A DNA stretch of 64,000 nt from Thalassotalea algicola (GTDB taxonomy: Bacteria; Pseudomonadota; Gammaproteobacteria; Enterobacterales; Alteromonadaceae). Below the pieces are notes generated by a model. It did no database searches. It saw only the letters and a program-made list of their open reading frames with translations, and was not told the DNA's origin. The stretch covers positions 24,004 to 88,003 of the forward strand of contig NZ_JABBXH010000009.1 in the NCBI RefSeq assembly GCF_012932965.1, in the 5' to 3' direction. Positions within the stretch are counted from its first letter, which is position 1; each line of letters begins with the position of its first letter. Positions 26,102 to 35,582 of this stretch are shown here, in pieces. Both the position numbers and the translations under genes were made by a program.

Positions 26102-26965
26102 TTACTGCCAAAGTTGCCAAATCGGTTTTACTTGTTCAGGTAAGGATAAATTGCGCCCTAAATCACTCCATTTACTCGGGTAATGAAAATCTGAACCAAG
26201 CGATGCATATAAATCATATTCTAGACAAAAGGTTAGCATAAGTCGCCTTTGTTCTGGGTTCATTTGTGGCAAAACGATTTCCATTCCATCACCACCTACT
26301 TCCTTAAAATCAAGAATTAGTCGTCTCAACCATTTAGACGTCATATCATAGCGCATTGGATGCGCAATGATTGCCGTGCCACCTGCTTGGTGAATTGCTG
26401 AAACAGCCGCTTCAATATCACACCATTGTGGTTTCACAAAAGCGCGTTTTCCTTTGCCAATATACTTATCAAAAGCGGCTTGCATTGTACTTACATGACC
26501 TTCGTCATGAAGTACCCGTGCAAAGTGGGCGCGAGTAATAGAGCCCTCACCAGCTAAAGCTTTCGCTTTTGACAACATACTATCAAAGCCACACTTAGCT
26601 AGCTTTTCATTCATCATTAACGCTCTAGCTTCACGAGCCTGTTGCTGCTTTGCTATCAATGCTAATAATGCTGGGTGTTCAATATCTATGTTCAAGCCCA
26701 CGATATGAATTTCAAAATTTTGCCACAATGTGGACAATTCAATACCAGAAATAAGTGTCAGTTTATAAGATTGTTCTAAAATATAACGATTTGCACTATC
26801 GAACGCGGCAACCGTGTCATGATCGGTAATGGCAAGAGCCTGAACCTGAAAATTTACAGCTCTATCAATGAGCTGCTCTGGCTTTAGCTTGCCGTCTGAA
26901 AGGTTTGTGTGTGTATGAAAATCACAACGAGTGGATAAATTAAAGTCAAAATCAGCTATTGACAT
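26102..26965 (-). CDS. trpH: PHP-domain 5'-3' exoribonuclease / 3',5'-nucleoside bisphosphate phosphatase (RNase AM)
   Basis: 287 residues of the PHP metal-dependent phosphoesterase family. The motifs RCDFHTHTNLSDGKL and ALAITDHDTVAAF give the N-terminal His and Asp metal ligands, with GTAIIAHPMRYD and GSDFHYPSKW further on. The E. coli homologue acts on 3',5'-nucleoside bisphosphates and matures rRNA 5' ends. Its start is divergent from the trp leader, and the trp -35 candidate overlaps its first codons. Confidence 0.9.
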   Translation of the reverse strand: MSIADFDFNLSTRCDFHTHTNLSDGKLKPEQLIDRAVNFQVQALAITDHDTVAAFDSANRYILEQSYKLTLISGIELSTLWQNFEIHIVGLNIDIEHPALLALIAKQQQAREARALMMNEKLAKCGFDSMLSKAKALAGEGSITRAHFARVLHDEGHVSTMQAAFDKYIGKGKRAFVKPQWCDIEAAVSAIHQAGGTAIIAHPMRYDMTSKWLRRLILDFKEVGGDGMEIVLPQMNPEQRRLMLTFCLEYDLYASLGSDFHYPSKWSDLGRNLSLPEQVKPIWQLWQ

Positions 26966-26987
26966 AAAACCAAATATGCATTCTTAT
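26959..26987 (+). promoter_or_regulatory. Candidate trp operon promoter
   Basis: A perfect -35 TTGACA (26959-26964) is followed after 17 nt by TCTTAT (26982-26987, four of six to consensus), about 58 nt before the leader peptide ATG. The -35 overlaps the start of the divergent trpH gene. No clear TrpR operator was recognised, so control may rest mainly on attenuation. Confidence 0.5.
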
Positions 26988-27044
26988 ATATAGCGTTGAT
27001 TCTACTTGGAACCAACATTAATTAACAGCAATTACGATAAAGAC

Positions 27045-27101
27045 ATGAACAACACAAAATATACATTACAACTGATTTGGTGGTGGCATAACTCTACATA
27101 G
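27045..27101 (+). CDS. trpL: trp operon leader peptide
   Basis: The 18-codon ORF reads MNNTKYTLQLIWWWHNST. Three consecutive Trp codons (27078-27086) lie just upstream of pairing strands that lead to the terminator at 27153-27176, the classical design of Trp attenuation. Ribosome stalling at the Trp codons when Trp-tRNA is scarce would free strand 2 to pair with strand 3. The TAG stop (27099-27101) ends as strand 2 begins. Confidence 0.92.
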   Translation: MNNTKYTLQLIWWWHNST

Positions 27102-27176
27102 GTGGGTTATGAGCTTTTGTGCATGTCATGTAAATGATAAAAAAAGATTCTGAAAACCCGCCTTCTGGCGGGTTTT
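27087..27176 (+). promoter_or_regulatory. trp attenuator (1:2, 2:3 and 3:4 pairings)
   Basis: Strand 1 CATAAC (27087-27092) pairs with GTTATG (27106-27111). Strand 2 GGTGGGTT (27101-27108) pairs with AACCCGCC (27155-27162) with one G-U. Strand 3 AAAACCCGCC (27153-27162) pairs with strand 4 GGCGGGTTTT (27167-27176), forming a GC-rich hairpin with a T-run, the terminator. The mutually exclusive pairings are visible in the sequence. Confidence 0.9.
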
Positions 27177-27210
27177 TGCATTTATACGCTTTGATTTTTT
27201 GGAAATTAAA

Positions 27211-27273
27211 ATGTTAACAACAAAAGTAAAAAGTTGGTTTATTTGGTGGCTACAGCCAATTTACGCCGGATGA
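27211..27273 (+). CDS. Second Trp-rich mini-ORF between attenuator and DAHP synthase gene
   Basis: An ATG at 27211, with GGAAAT upstream, opens a 20-codon ORF, MLTTKVKSWFIWWLQPIYAG, ending TGA at 27271-27273, 34 nt before the DAHP synthase ATG. It has three Trp codons among 20 and lies after the attenuator terminator, so only read-through transcripts carry it. No second terminator hairpin follows. It might tune translation of the next gene or be an ancestral duplicate leader. Whether it is translated is unknown. Confidence 0.4.
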   Translation: MLTTKVKSWFIWWLQPIYAG

Positions 27274-27306
27274 CACAAATAAATTAACGATTAGGAAACA
27301 TAACAA

Positions 27307-28323
27307 ATGATTATTGTACTTAAACCGCAAGCGACAGAAGCGGACGCAAACGAAATTTTAGAAAAAATAGCCTCTTTAGGTTTAAAACCTCTTTATATGC
27401 CAGGAGTAGAACGCACGGTACTTGGTGCACTTGGCGACGAACGAGTACTTCGCCAACTTCATTTAGATAGCTACCCAATGGTAGATGAAATCAAACCTGT
27501 ATTAAGCCCATATAAATTAGTAAGCCGAGAGCTACAAGCTCATGACTCTATTGTATCAATTGGTGGTACCAAAGTCGGTGGTGGTAACTTTACGGTTATT
27601 GCAGGGCCATGTTCAGTAGAGTCAGAGCAGCAATTATTTAGTGTTGCTGAAATGATTAAGTCTCATGGCGTGCCTTTATTAAGAGGTGGCGCTTATAAAC
27701 CTAGAACAAGTCCATACAGCTTCCAAGGTTTGGGTGAAGACGGACTTAAATTACTTAAAGCGGCCAAAGCACAATATCAATTACCGACAGTATCTGAAAT
27801 CATCGACCCTGTTGATGCTGAGTTGATGGCAGAGTATATAGACTGTTATCAAATAGGCGCTCGCAATATGCAAAACTTTCGGTTATTAGAGGCCGTTGGT
27901 AAACAAAAAATTCCGGTACTATTAAAACGCGGAATGAGCGCGACTATTGAAGAGCTGTTACTAGCCGCCGAATACATTATTAATGCCGGTAACCCTAACG
28001 TTATTTTATGTGAGCGAGGCATTCGCACTTTTGAAACGGCAACTCGTAATACCCTTGATTTAAATGCCGTCGCCTATTTAAAAGAAAAAACTCATTTACC
28101 GGTACTGGTCGACCCGTCTCATGGTACTGGCGTGAAATCATTAATTAACCCGCTTTCTCGCGCTGCTGCAGCCGTGGGCGCTGACGGTATTATTGTTGAA
28201 GCACATTTAAATCCTAAAGAAGCATTATCTGACGGACATCAAGCATTAACCGCAGATGACTTTGCTAAGCTAATGGCAGATATAAAACCTTTCGTAAATG
28301 CCGCTGGCAAAACGATGAAATAG
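27307..28323 (+). CDS. 3-deoxy-7-phosphoheptulonate synthase, type I-beta (first gene of the trp operon)
   Basis: 338 residues. Residues 1-70 form a ferredoxin-like regulatory domain (MIIVLKPQATEADANEILEKIASLGL), as in Thermotoga-type I-beta DAHP synthases, followed by the TIM-barrel with VIAGPCSVES, RGGAYKPRTSPYSFQGLG, IGARNMQNF, LLKRGMSA and VDPSHGTG. It condenses phosphoenolpyruvate and erythrose-4-phosphate, the first shikimate step. Its place behind the Trp attenuator and 8 nt before trpE suggests a Trp-responsive isozyme. The E. coli-like I-alpha enzymes are a different subfamily. Confidence 0.92.
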   Translation: MIIVLKPQATEADANEILEKIASLGLKPLYMPGVERTVLGALGDERVLRQLHLDSYPMVDEIKPVLSPYKLVSRELQAHDSIVSIGGTKVGGGNFTVIAGPCSVESEQQLFSVAEMIKSHGVPLLRGGAYKPRTSPYSFQGLGEDGLKLLKAAKAQYQLPTVSEIIDPVDAELMAEYIDCYQIGARNMQNFRLLEAVGKQKIPVLLKRGMSATIEELLLAAEYIINAGNPNVILCERGIRTFETATRNTLDLNAVAYLKEKTHLPVLVDPSHGTGVKSLINPLSRAAAAVGADGIIVEAHLNPKEALSDGHQALTADDFAKLMADIKPFVNAAGKTMK

Positions 28324-28331
28324 GAAATGAC

Positions 28332-29915
28332 ATGAGAGTCGACATTAACAAGGAAATTGGTGCTGTTAATACATTGTCTGGCAATGCTAATTACCAAAGT
28401 GATCCGCTAGCAGTATATCAACGCTTGTGCCAGCATAAACCAAATAGCGTATTGCTAGAATCTGCGGAAATAGATAAAAAGCATGAATTGAAAAGCTTAC
28501 TAGTCACCGATAGCGCAGTAAAAATAACCTGCAATGGCAACCAAGTGACGTTTAAAGCACTAAGTCTCAATGGTGAAGCTGCATTAACTTATGTAGCAGA
28601 ACAATTAGCAAGTAAAGCGCAGTTAGTGACTTCTAAAGATGGCATAACGGCTACTTTTAATTCTGTAAATATCAACCTTGATGAAGTATCACGCTTAAAA
28701 GCGAGTAATTCATTTGATGCATTGCGTGCTTTTAAACAAATCACCAATAACGATCATCACGACTTCGCAATATTTTTAGCCGGTTGTTTTGCGTTTGATA
28801 TGATGTCGGTTGCCGAACAATTACCCCATGTGAACGACGGTGAAAACACCTGCCCCGATTATGTTTTCTATCTTGCCGAAACTATAGTGGTTGTAGACCA
28901 TGAAAAACGAAGTTCGGAAATAATCGGCAATGTGTTTTCAGGGCCTGAGCAGCAAAAATGTTATTTTGAGATCAGTCGCCGACTGTCCGAAATCAAACAG
29001 CTATTAGCCACGCCTATTTCAATTTCAGCAAAGAATGAGAATAAGCAAACTTCACCAGCGCCAAGCGTAAATGTTGATATTGAAGACGAGCAATTTTGTC
29101 AAAACGTTGAAGCGCTTAAGGAACATATCCGCGCCGGCGATATATTTCAAGTAGTACCTTCTCGTACATTCAGTTTGCCTTGTCCAAATCCTATTGCAGC
29201 TTACCAAGCATTAAAAAGGACTAACCCAAGCCCTTATATGTTCTTTATGCAAGACGACGATTTTTGTATTTTTGGCGCGTCACCTGAGTCAGCATTAAAA
29301 TATCAAACATCAAATAACCAAGTAGAGCTATATCCAATCGCAGGTACCCGCCCTCGTGGAAAAATTAACGGTGAGTTATCACCTGATTTGGACAGTCGTA
29401 TTGAACTTGAGCTCAGGCAAGATCAAAAAGAGCTAGCCGAACATATCATGCTGGTTGATTTAGCACGTAACGACATCGCTCGAGTTTCAATTCCTGGCAC
29501 GCGCCACGTTGCAGAACTATTAAAAGTTGATCGTTATTCTCATGTTATGCATTTAGTATCACGTGTTTGCGGGCAACTTAAGCCTGATTTAGATGCCCTT
29601 CACGCCTATCAAGCTTGTATGAATATGGGCACTTTATCTGGCGCGCCAAAAGTAAAAGCAACTGAATTAATTCGCCAATTTGAAGGAAAACGTCGTGGTA
29701 GTTATGGCGGTGCTGTCGGTTACATGACAGGCGAGGGCGAAATGGACACCTGTATTGTTATCCGTTCCGCCTTTGTGAAAAATGAAACTGCGCATGTTCA
29801 AGCCGGTGCTGGTGTTGTTTATGACTCTGATCCTCAAGCCGAAGCAAATGAAACTCGACAAAAAGCGCAAGCAGTTTTAAATGCTATTGCCATTGCTGAG
29901 CAAGGAGAAGCCTAA
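28332..29915 (+). CDS. trpE: Anthranilate synthase component I
   Basis: 527 residues. The Trp feedback-binding motif LLES is at about residues 41-44. The chorismate-binding domain has EHIRAGDIFQVVPSRTFSLP, FGASPESALKY, IAGTRPRG, DLARNDIARVS and GTLSGAPKVKATELI. With TrpG it turns chorismate and glutamine into anthranilate. The stop overlaps the trpG start (TAATG), so the two are coupled for stoichiometric synthesis. Confidence 0.97.
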   Translation: MRVDINKEIGAVNTLSGNANYQSDPLAVYQRLCQHKPNSVLLESAEIDKKHELKSLLVTDSAVKITCNGNQVTFKALSLNGEAALTYVAEQLASKAQLVTSKDGITATFNSVNINLDEVSRLKASNSFDALRAFKQITNNDHHDFAIFLAGCFAFDMMSVAEQLPHVNDGENTCPDYVFYLAETIVVVDHEKRSSEIIGNVFSGPEQQKCYFEISRRLSEIKQLLATPISISAKNENKQTSPAPSVNVDIEDEQFCQNVEALKEHIRAGDIFQVVPSRTFSLPCPNPIAAYQALKRTNPSPYMFFMQDDDFCIFGASPESALKYQTSNNQVELYPIAGTRPRGKINGELSPDLDSRIELELRQDQKELAEHIMLVDLARNDIARVSIPGTRHVAELLKVDRYSHVMHLVSRVCGQLKPDLDALHAYQACMNMGTLSGAPKVKATELIRQFEGKRRGSYGGAVGYMTGEGEMDTCIVIRSAFVKNETAHVQAGAGVVYDSDPQAEANETRQKAQAVLNAIAIAEQGEA

Positions 29916-30547
29916 TGGAAGCAGCAATCAACACTCGACATATTGTTATGCTCGACAATTTGGATTCATTTACCTACAACTTAGTTGATGAATTTTATCA
30001 ACTTGGTTTTGAACCAAAGGTTTACCGAAATACCATTGATGTGGACTTCATTATTTCACAAATTGAAAAGCTAGAAGGTGAAGTACTGTTGGTGCTTTCC
30101 CCTGGTCCAGGTTGCCCTAGCCAAGCCGGCTGTTTAATGGAGTTAATTGCGAAGACAGTTGGCAAGTATCCTATTGTCGGTATTTGCCTGGGCCACCAAG
30201 CCCTCATAGAGCACTATGGCGGGAAAGTGGATCGGGCACCGCAAATTGTCCATGGTAAATCTTCTGCTATTACACATAGTGCATGTGGCGCTTTTGATGG
30301 GATCAATAATCCTATTCCAGTTGCACGCTATCACTCTCTCGTAGCGACTGTAATGCCAGACACACTAACTACAACTGCAACTGTTGATGATTTAGTGATG
30401 GCCATTGAGCATAAAACTGATGCCGTGGTTGGATTTCAATTTCATCCAGAGTCAGTGCTCACCACGTATGGCAGCCACTTACTAGCCCAAGCCATTGACC
30501 ATGTATTTCACTTATTTAGCGCTAACTACATAGAACAAAAAGGATAA
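29915..30547 (+). CDS. trpG: Anthranilate synthase component II (glutamine amidotransferase)
   Basis: 210 residues of a class I glutamine amidotransferase. LLVLSPGPGCPSQAG is the oxyanion region, GICLGHQALIEHYGG contains the catalytic Cys, and FQFHPESVLT the catalytic His and Glu. It is separate from trpD, unlike the fused TrpGD of enteric bacteria. It could also serve p-aminobenzoate synthase, as in organisms with one shared subunit. Confidence 0.95.
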   Translation: MEAAINTRHIVMLDNLDSFTYNLVDEFYQLGFEPKVYRNTIDVDFIISQIEKLEGEVLLVLSPGPGCPSQAGCLMELIAKTVGKYPIVGICLGHQALIEHYGGKVDRAPQIVHGKSSAITHSACGAFDGINNPIPVARYHSLVATVMPDTLTTTATVDDLVMAIEHKTDAVVGFQFHPESVLTTYGSHLLAQAIDHVFHLFSANYIEQKG

Positions 30548-30555
30548 TTGTTGCC

Positions 30556-31572
30556 ATGAATTCAGTATTAGACACCCTAATTAGTCAACAATCATTAACA
30601 CAAGAGCAAGCACTTACGTTTTTTGAGCAAATGATCCAAGGTGATGTTGCACCAGAATTATTAGCTTCGGTACTAACCGCGTTAAAAATAAAAGGCGAAA
30701 CACCGCAAGAAATAGCCGGTGCCGCTCTAGCCGTTAGAAATAACGCTACGTCATTCCCGTCACTCGATTTTACTGTAGCCGATTGTGTCGGCACCGGAGG
30801 AGACGGCGCCAATACCATTAATATTTCGACTACTGCAGCAATCTTAGCAGCCGCGTGCGGCTTAAAAATGGCTAAGCATGGAAACAGAAGTGTTTCTTCC
30901 ATGTCAGGCTCTGCAGATTTACTCGAAGCTTTTGGCGTCAACCTAATGATGTCGCCACAAACCGCGGCAAACTGTTTAGAAAAAGCTAATATTTGTTTCC
31001 TATATGCGCCAGCTTATCATCCCGGGTTTAAGCATGCAGCACCTGTAAGAAAGGCTATGGGTGTAAGAACCTTGTTCAATATCCTAGGACCACTCGTTAA
31101 CCCGTCTGCACCGACAACAATGTTGTTAGGTGTGTACACCCCGCAATTACTAAAAGTGATGGCTGATGCGCTGGTATTAACCGGTGTCAAACGAGGTTGG
31201 GTAATACATGGCAGCGGTTTAGATGAAATTGCCTTGCACGGCCCAACACAGATCATTGAACTAAACAACGGCACGGTTACCGAGAAAACCATTACACCTG
31301 AAGATTTTGGGCTTGATTCATATAGCTTGGAAGATATTAAAGGCGGAACACCAGAGCAAAACGCTCAAGCTATCAAGCAGATCCTCTCCGGCAGTGGCCC
31401 AGCGGCTCATAATGCTGCGGTAATTATTAACTGTGCGGCCTTGCTTTATTTACATGGCAAAGCTAACAATCTGCAAGAAGCAAGGTCTATTGCTGAACAA
31501 ACACTACTTTCAGGCAAAGCATTTACCACCTTAAATGATTTAGTGCGCTTGTCTAATCAGGAGCAGCAATAA
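30556..31572 (+). CDS. trpD: Anthranilate phosphoribosyltransferase
   Basis: 338 residues with the family motifs DCVGTGGDGANTINISTTAA (phosphoribosyl pyrophosphate site), KHGNRSVSSMSGSADLLEAFG and FLYAPAYHPGFKHAAPVRKAMGVRTLFNILGPL. It transfers the phosphoribosyl group to anthranilate. The gene begins 8 nt after trpG and its stop overlaps the trpC start by one base. Confidence 0.97.
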   Translation: MNSVLDTLISQQSLTQEQALTFFEQMIQGDVAPELLASVLTALKIKGETPQEIAGAALAVRNNATSFPSLDFTVADCVGTGGDGANTINISTTAAILAAACGLKMAKHGNRSVSSMSGSADLLEAFGVNLMMSPQTAANCLEKANICFLYAPAYHPGFKHAAPVRKAMGVRTLFNILGPLVNPSAPTTMLLGVYTPQLLKVMADALVLTGVKRGWVIHGSGLDEIALHGPTQIIELNNGTVTEKTITPEDFGLDSYSLEDIKGGTPEQNAQAIKQILSGSGPAAHNAAVIINCAALLYLHGKANNLQEARSIAEQTLLSGKAFTTLNDLVRLSNQEQQ

Positions 31573-32948
31573 TGGCAAATGTATTAGAAAAAATTGTCGC
31601 TGATAAGTATATTGAAATTGATGCCTTGAAAAAAAGTAAACCACTTGAAAGCTTTATTAACCAGTTGAAGCCGACACAAAAAGATCTTTATGGCGAATTA
31701 TCCAAAGATGATGCTGGATTTATTTTGGAATGTAAAAAAGCTTCACCTTCTAAAGGCTTGATTCGTCCAGACTTTGATGTGGTTGAAATTGCTAAAACCT
31801 ATGACAAGTATGCCGCGGGTATATCTGTTCTTACCGATGAAAAGTACTTCCAAGGAACTTTTGACTACCTAAAACAAGTGACAGACGTTGTTAAGTCACC
31901 TGTACTAAATAAAGACTTTTTTATTGACACCTACCAAGTTCATTTGGCTCGTTATTATGGCGCTGACGCAATATTGCTTATGTTAAGTGTGCTAAACGAT
32001 GAGCAATATCAATCATTAGCAAACGTGGCAAAGTCGTATAATCTAGCGATATTAACTGAGGTATCTAATCAAGAAGAAGTTGAACGAGCCATAGCATTAG
32101 ATGCAAAATTAATCGGTATCAACAATCGTAATTTGCGTGATCTTTCAACTGACATTACTCGTACATTTGAGTTTGCTCCTTACATTCCAGATGACAGATT
32201 AGTCATATCAGAATCTGGTATATACACCAATGCTCAAGTTCGCGAATTAGCGCCAGCTGTTAATGGCTTTTTAGTTGGTAGCTCAATAATGGCAAAAGAT
32301 GACATTGACCTAGCTTGTAGAGAACTCATTTATGGTCACAATAAAGTTTGTGGTTTAACAAGGAATGAGGATGCCTTAGCAATAAAGGCACAAGGTGCAA
32401 TTTATGGCGGGCTAATTTTTGCTGAAAAATCGCCTCGTTGTATCGATATTGAACAAGCCAAAACCATTACTAATAAGGTAAACGGTTTAAATTATATCGG
32501 TGTTTTTGTAAATCATCCGGTATCGACAGTCGCTGAAATAGCAAACACCATTAATCTCTTTGCTGTGCAACTTCACGGTAATGAAAATCAAGACTACATT
32601 GCAGCGCTGAAACCTTTGTTACCGGCAGGTTGCGTTATTTGGAAAGCAATATCAGTTGAAGACCAAGTACCAGATCTAAACTTAAAGGTAGACAAGTGGC
32701 TACTCGATGGTAAATCGCCCGGAAGTGGCAAGGCTTTTAATTGGCAAGCGTTAGCCAGCTCAGAACAAGACTTATCAGCTTGTTTATTGGCCGGAGGTAT
32801 AGGTATCGACAATATTGATACCGCGATAGATACAGCAACACAACATGAATTATTTGGTCTTGATATTAACTCTGGGATTGAAAACGAGCCTGGTATCAAG
32901 TCTGCGGCAAAAATCGAACAAGTATTTGCCCATATTAGGAATTATTAA
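31572..32948 (+). CDS. trpCF: Bifunctional indole-3-glycerol-phosphate synthase / phosphoribosylanthranilate isomerase
   Basis: 458 residues, two TIM barrels fused as in enteric TrpC. The synthase half (1-255) has [49 protein letters not shown] and ISESGI. The isomerase half (about 256-458) has [14 protein letters not shown] with the catalytic Cys, [14 protein letters not shown] and [15 protein letters not shown]. It carries out two consecutive steps between phosphoribosylanthranilate and indoleglycerol phosphate. Confidence 0.96.
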   Translation: MANVLEKIVADKYIEIDALKKSKPLESFINQLKPTQKDLYGELSKDDAGFILECKKASPSKGLIRPDFDVVEIAKTYDKYAAGISVLTDEKYFQGTFDYLKQVTDVVKSPVLNKDFFIDTYQVHLARYYGADAILLMLSVLNDEQYQSLANVAKSYNLAILTEVSNQEEVERAIALDAKLIGINNRNLRDLSTDITRTFEFAPYIPDDRLVISESGIYTNAQVRELAPAVNGFLVGSSIMAKDDIDLACRELIYGHNKVCGLTRNEDALAIKAQGAIYGGLIFAEKSPRCIDIEQAKTITNKVNGLNYIGVFVNHPVSTVAEIANTINLFAVQLHGNENQDYIAALKPLLPAGCVIWKAISVEDQVPDLNLKVDKWLLDGKSPGSGKAFNWQALASSEQDLSACLLAGGIGIDNIDTAIDTATQHELFGLDINSGIENEPGIKSAAKIEQVFAHIRNY

Positions 32949-32950
32949 TA

Positions 32951-34177
32951 ATGACCACTCAAGAATTTGAAAAACCAAAAGCATTAGAAACACTACCGCC
33001 TTATTTTGGCGATTTCGGGGGGATGTACGTTAGTGAACTATTAGTTCCCGCCCTAGAACAACTAGAAAAAGCCTTTGTTGACTCGCAATCAGATGAAGAG
33101 TTTATCGAAGAATTTAATCGACTACTAACCGATTATGCCGGTAGACCAACCCCATTAACGCTTTGTAGAAATTTATCGCCTAACCCTCTGGCCAAAATAT
33201 ATTTAAAGCGTGAAGATTTATTGCATGGTGGTGCTCATAAAACCAACCAAGTACTTGGCCAAGCACTACTGGCTAAACGTATGGGAAAAACTGAAATCAT
33301 TGCAGAAACCGGTGCTGGACAACATGGAGTAGCATCTGCAATTGCATGTTCATTACTAGGGTTAAAATGTCGAGTATACATGGGAGCAAAAGACTGTGAA
33401 CGTCAGCAGCCAAATGTATTCCGCATGCGGTTAATGGGCGCAGAAGTCATTCCTGTAACCGCTGGTAGCGGCACACTAAAAGATGCCGTAAATGAAGCGT
33501 TGCGTGACTGGTCAGGCAATTATGACAATGCGCATTATTTACTTGGTACCGCTGCGGGCCCTCATCCTTTCCCAACGATAGTTCGAGAGTTCCAAAAAAT
33601 GATTGGTGAGGAAGCCAAGCAGCAGCTATTGAAACAAGAAGGCCGTCTGCCAGATTATGTTATTGCATGTGTTGGTGGAGGCTCAAATGCCATCGGCATG
33701 TTCAACGACTTCATCCATGAAACATCGGTAAAATTAGTCGGCGTAGAAGCTGGTGGTAAAGGTATTGATACCGACCAACATGGTGCAACGCTATCAGCTG
33801 GTAGTAAAGGAATGTTACACGGCAATTACACCTACATAATGCAAGATCAATTTGGTCAAATTGAAGAATCCTACTCTGTATCTGCAGGTTTAGATTACCC
33901 AGGTGTTGGACCACAACATTCGTTTTTAAAAGACTCTGGCCGCGCACAATATGTCCCGATAAACGACGATGAAGCGTTAGATGCATTCCAAGCACTGGCT
34001 AAAAATGAAGGAATTATACCTGCACTTGAATCTTCGCATGCACTGGCACAAGCACTTAAAATGGCTGCCGAAGTGACAGAGGAAACGGTTTTCTTAGTAA
34101 ATTTATCTGGCAGAGGTGACAAAGATCTCTCCCACGTACACAGCATATTAGCGCCAGCACAAGGAGGAGAAAAATAA
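32951..34177 (+). CDS. trpB: Tryptophan synthase beta chain
   Basis: 408 residues. The pyridoxal phosphate lysine is in [15 protein letters not shown], the phosphate-binding loop is [10 protein letters not shown], and [11 protein letters not shown] and SGRGDKDL are conserved family motifs. It joins indole from the alpha subunit with serine. The gene begins 2 nt after trpCF and its last base is the first base of the trpA start (TAATG). It is the catalytic type TrpB1. Confidence 0.98.
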   Translation: MTTQEFEKPKALETLPPYFGDFGGMYVSELLVPALEQLEKAFVDSQSDEEFIEEFNRLLTDYAGRPTPLTLCRNLSPNPLAKIYLKREDLLHGGAHKTNQVLGQALLAKRMGKTEIIAETGAGQHGVASAIACSLLGLKCRVYMGAKDCERQQPNVFRMRLMGAEVIPVTAGSGTLKDAVNEALRDWSGNYDNAHYLLGTAAGPHPFPTIVREFQKMIGEEAKQQLLKQEGRLPDYVIACVGGGSNAIGMFNDFIHETSVKLVGVEAGGKGIDTDQHGATLSAGSKGMLHGNYTYIMQDQFGQIEESYSVSAGLDYPGVGPQHSFLKDSGRAQYVPINDDEALDAFQALAKNEGIIPALESSHALAQALKMAAEVTEETVFLVNLSGRGDKDLSHVHSILAPAQGGEK

Positions 34178-34995
34178 TGACTCATACAACACAACGCTAT
34201 GAAAACAAATTTGCCTCTCTCGCGTCAAAAAATGAAGGAGCATTTATTCCGTTTGTTACTATAGGTGACCCTAATAGAGAGCAATCTCTTGCTATTATAA
34301 AAACACTTATTGACGCAGGCGCTGATGCGTTAGAACTTGGTATTCCATTTTCAGATCCAAGTGCCGATGGGATTACCATTCAAATGGCAGGTATTCGTGC
34401 ACTTTCTGCAGGTATAACAACCGACACTTGTATCGAAATTTTAAAAGAAATTAGAAGTTATGCCCCAACTATTCCAATTGGCTTGTTACTTTACGGCAAC
34501 CTAGTTTTTGCTCGCGGTATCGATAAGTTTTATCAAGACATGAGCGATGCTGGTGTCGATTCGATTCTTATAGCGGATGTACCCATTCGTGAAAGTGCTC
34601 CGTTTAGAAAAGCGGCAAATGAAAGTAACGTTGCCCCCATATTTATTGCACCTCCTAATGCTTCTCAACAGACACTGAAAGAAGTTGCCTCATTCAGTAA
34701 AGCTTATACGTATGTGCTTAGCAGAGCTGGCGTAACGGGTACAGAAACCAAAGCGGCAATGCCAGCAGATAGCTTAATAAAAACCCTGCAAGAATATAAA
34801 GCCCCACCACCTGTCTTAGGCTTTGGTATTTCTAGCCCTGAACAAGTTAAAGAGGCGATAGCTTCTGGTGCAGCTGGTGCAATTAGTGGCTCTGCCGTCG
34901 TTAAGATTATAGAAACGCATTTAAGCGATCAAAACAAAATGTTACGTGAATTAGCAGAATTTGTTTCGAAAATGAAAGCAGCGACTAAACGTTAA
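34177..34995 (+). CDS. trpA: Tryptophan synthase alpha chain
   Basis: 272 residues of a TIM barrel with catalytic Glu in [15 protein letters not shown] and the Asp following it, plus [27 protein letters not shown] and [11 protein letters not shown]. It cleaves indole-3-glycerol phosphate to indole, which is channelled to TrpB. It is the last gene of the operon, 35 nt before a strong terminator. Confidence 0.97.
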   Translation: MTHTTQRYENKFASLASKNEGAFIPFVTIGDPNREQSLAIIKTLIDAGADALELGIPFSDPSADGITIQMAGIRALSAGITTDTCIEILKEIRSYAPTIPIGLLLYGNLVFARGIDKFYQDMSDAGVDSILIADVPIRESAPFRKAANESNVAPIFIAPPNASQQTLKEVASFSKAYTYVLSRAGVTGTETKAAMPADSLIKTLQEYKAPPPVLGFGISSPEQVKEAIASGAAGAISGSAVVKIIETHLSDQNKMLRELAEFVSKMKAATKR

Positions 34996-35030
34996 TAAAG
35001 CTATGTAACATTAAGCTCCTTAGAAATAAA

Positions 35031-35056
35031 AAAAACGAGCTATTAAGCTCGTTTTT
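35031..35056. terminator. Terminator at the end of the trp operon (bidirectional)
   Basis: AAAAACGAGC (35031-35040), a six-base loop TATTAA, then GCTCGTTTTT (35047-35056) followed by more T. The A-run on the left gives a matching T-run on the other strand, so it can also stop the DUF4124 gene converging from the right. Confidence 0.92.
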
Positions 35057-35074
35057 TTTAATTAAAATAGGGTT

Positions 35075-35485
35075 TTACTGACAATTACTCCGCGCCAATA
35101 TTTTATCCGCTTGATCTAAAAAGATCCTAGCTAGACGTGCTTGCTGTGGAGTTCCGCCATTAAGTTCACGCGAACGTTTATTCATTTCAACCCGTAAATC
35201 TCGACAAGCTTCTGCGCTATTAGGTACTTCCATCATTTCCATATCGCCACTTGACTCTGGAGCACTTTGATCAGTTTCATTTTGCGTTTGGGCAAGCTTG
35301 GCTTCATCAGCCTTTGACGTAATACCTGGTTTTACAAAATAAAGCTTTGCCGCCTTATCTTTAGGCATATCTGAAAAATGGACATTTCCTTGCTCATCAA
35401 CCCAACGATATACCTCTGCAGATTGCTGAGCCAAAGCAACCGTTGAGATGATTAAAATAGGTAATGCTAGTAACCACTTAGCCAA
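35075..35485 (-). CDS. DUF4124 domain-containing exported protein
   Basis: 136 residues with a signal peptide (MAKWLLALPILIISTVALAQQ) and a DUF4124 segment right after it (EVYRWVDEQGNVHFSDMPKDKAAKLYFV, about 25-52). DUF4124 proteins are small periplasmic proteins with no proven function. The C-terminal half is polar with two cysteines (EACRDLR and RSNCQ) that could be disulfide bonded. It is a single-gene unit converging on the trp operon. Confidence 0.85.
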   Translation of the reverse strand: MAKWLLALPILIISTVALAQQSAEVYRWVDEQGNVHFSDMPKDKAAKLYFVKPGITSKADEAKLAQTQNETDQSAPESSGDMEMMEVPNSAEACRDLRVEMNKRSRELNGGTPQQARLARIFLDQADKILARSNCQ

Positions 35486-35582
35486 AATTCATTCCTTGTT
35501 TTACCGCAATATGCTCAGTATAGCCCGAACTTTAAAAGGATCCAACTGTTCACATATTAGTGAAAAAATAATAACTCTAGTG

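Noticed and set aside
26966..27044. TrpR operator in the trp promoter
   Set aside because: I could not find a CTAG-centred dyad like the enteric operator; absence is noted but not proven.
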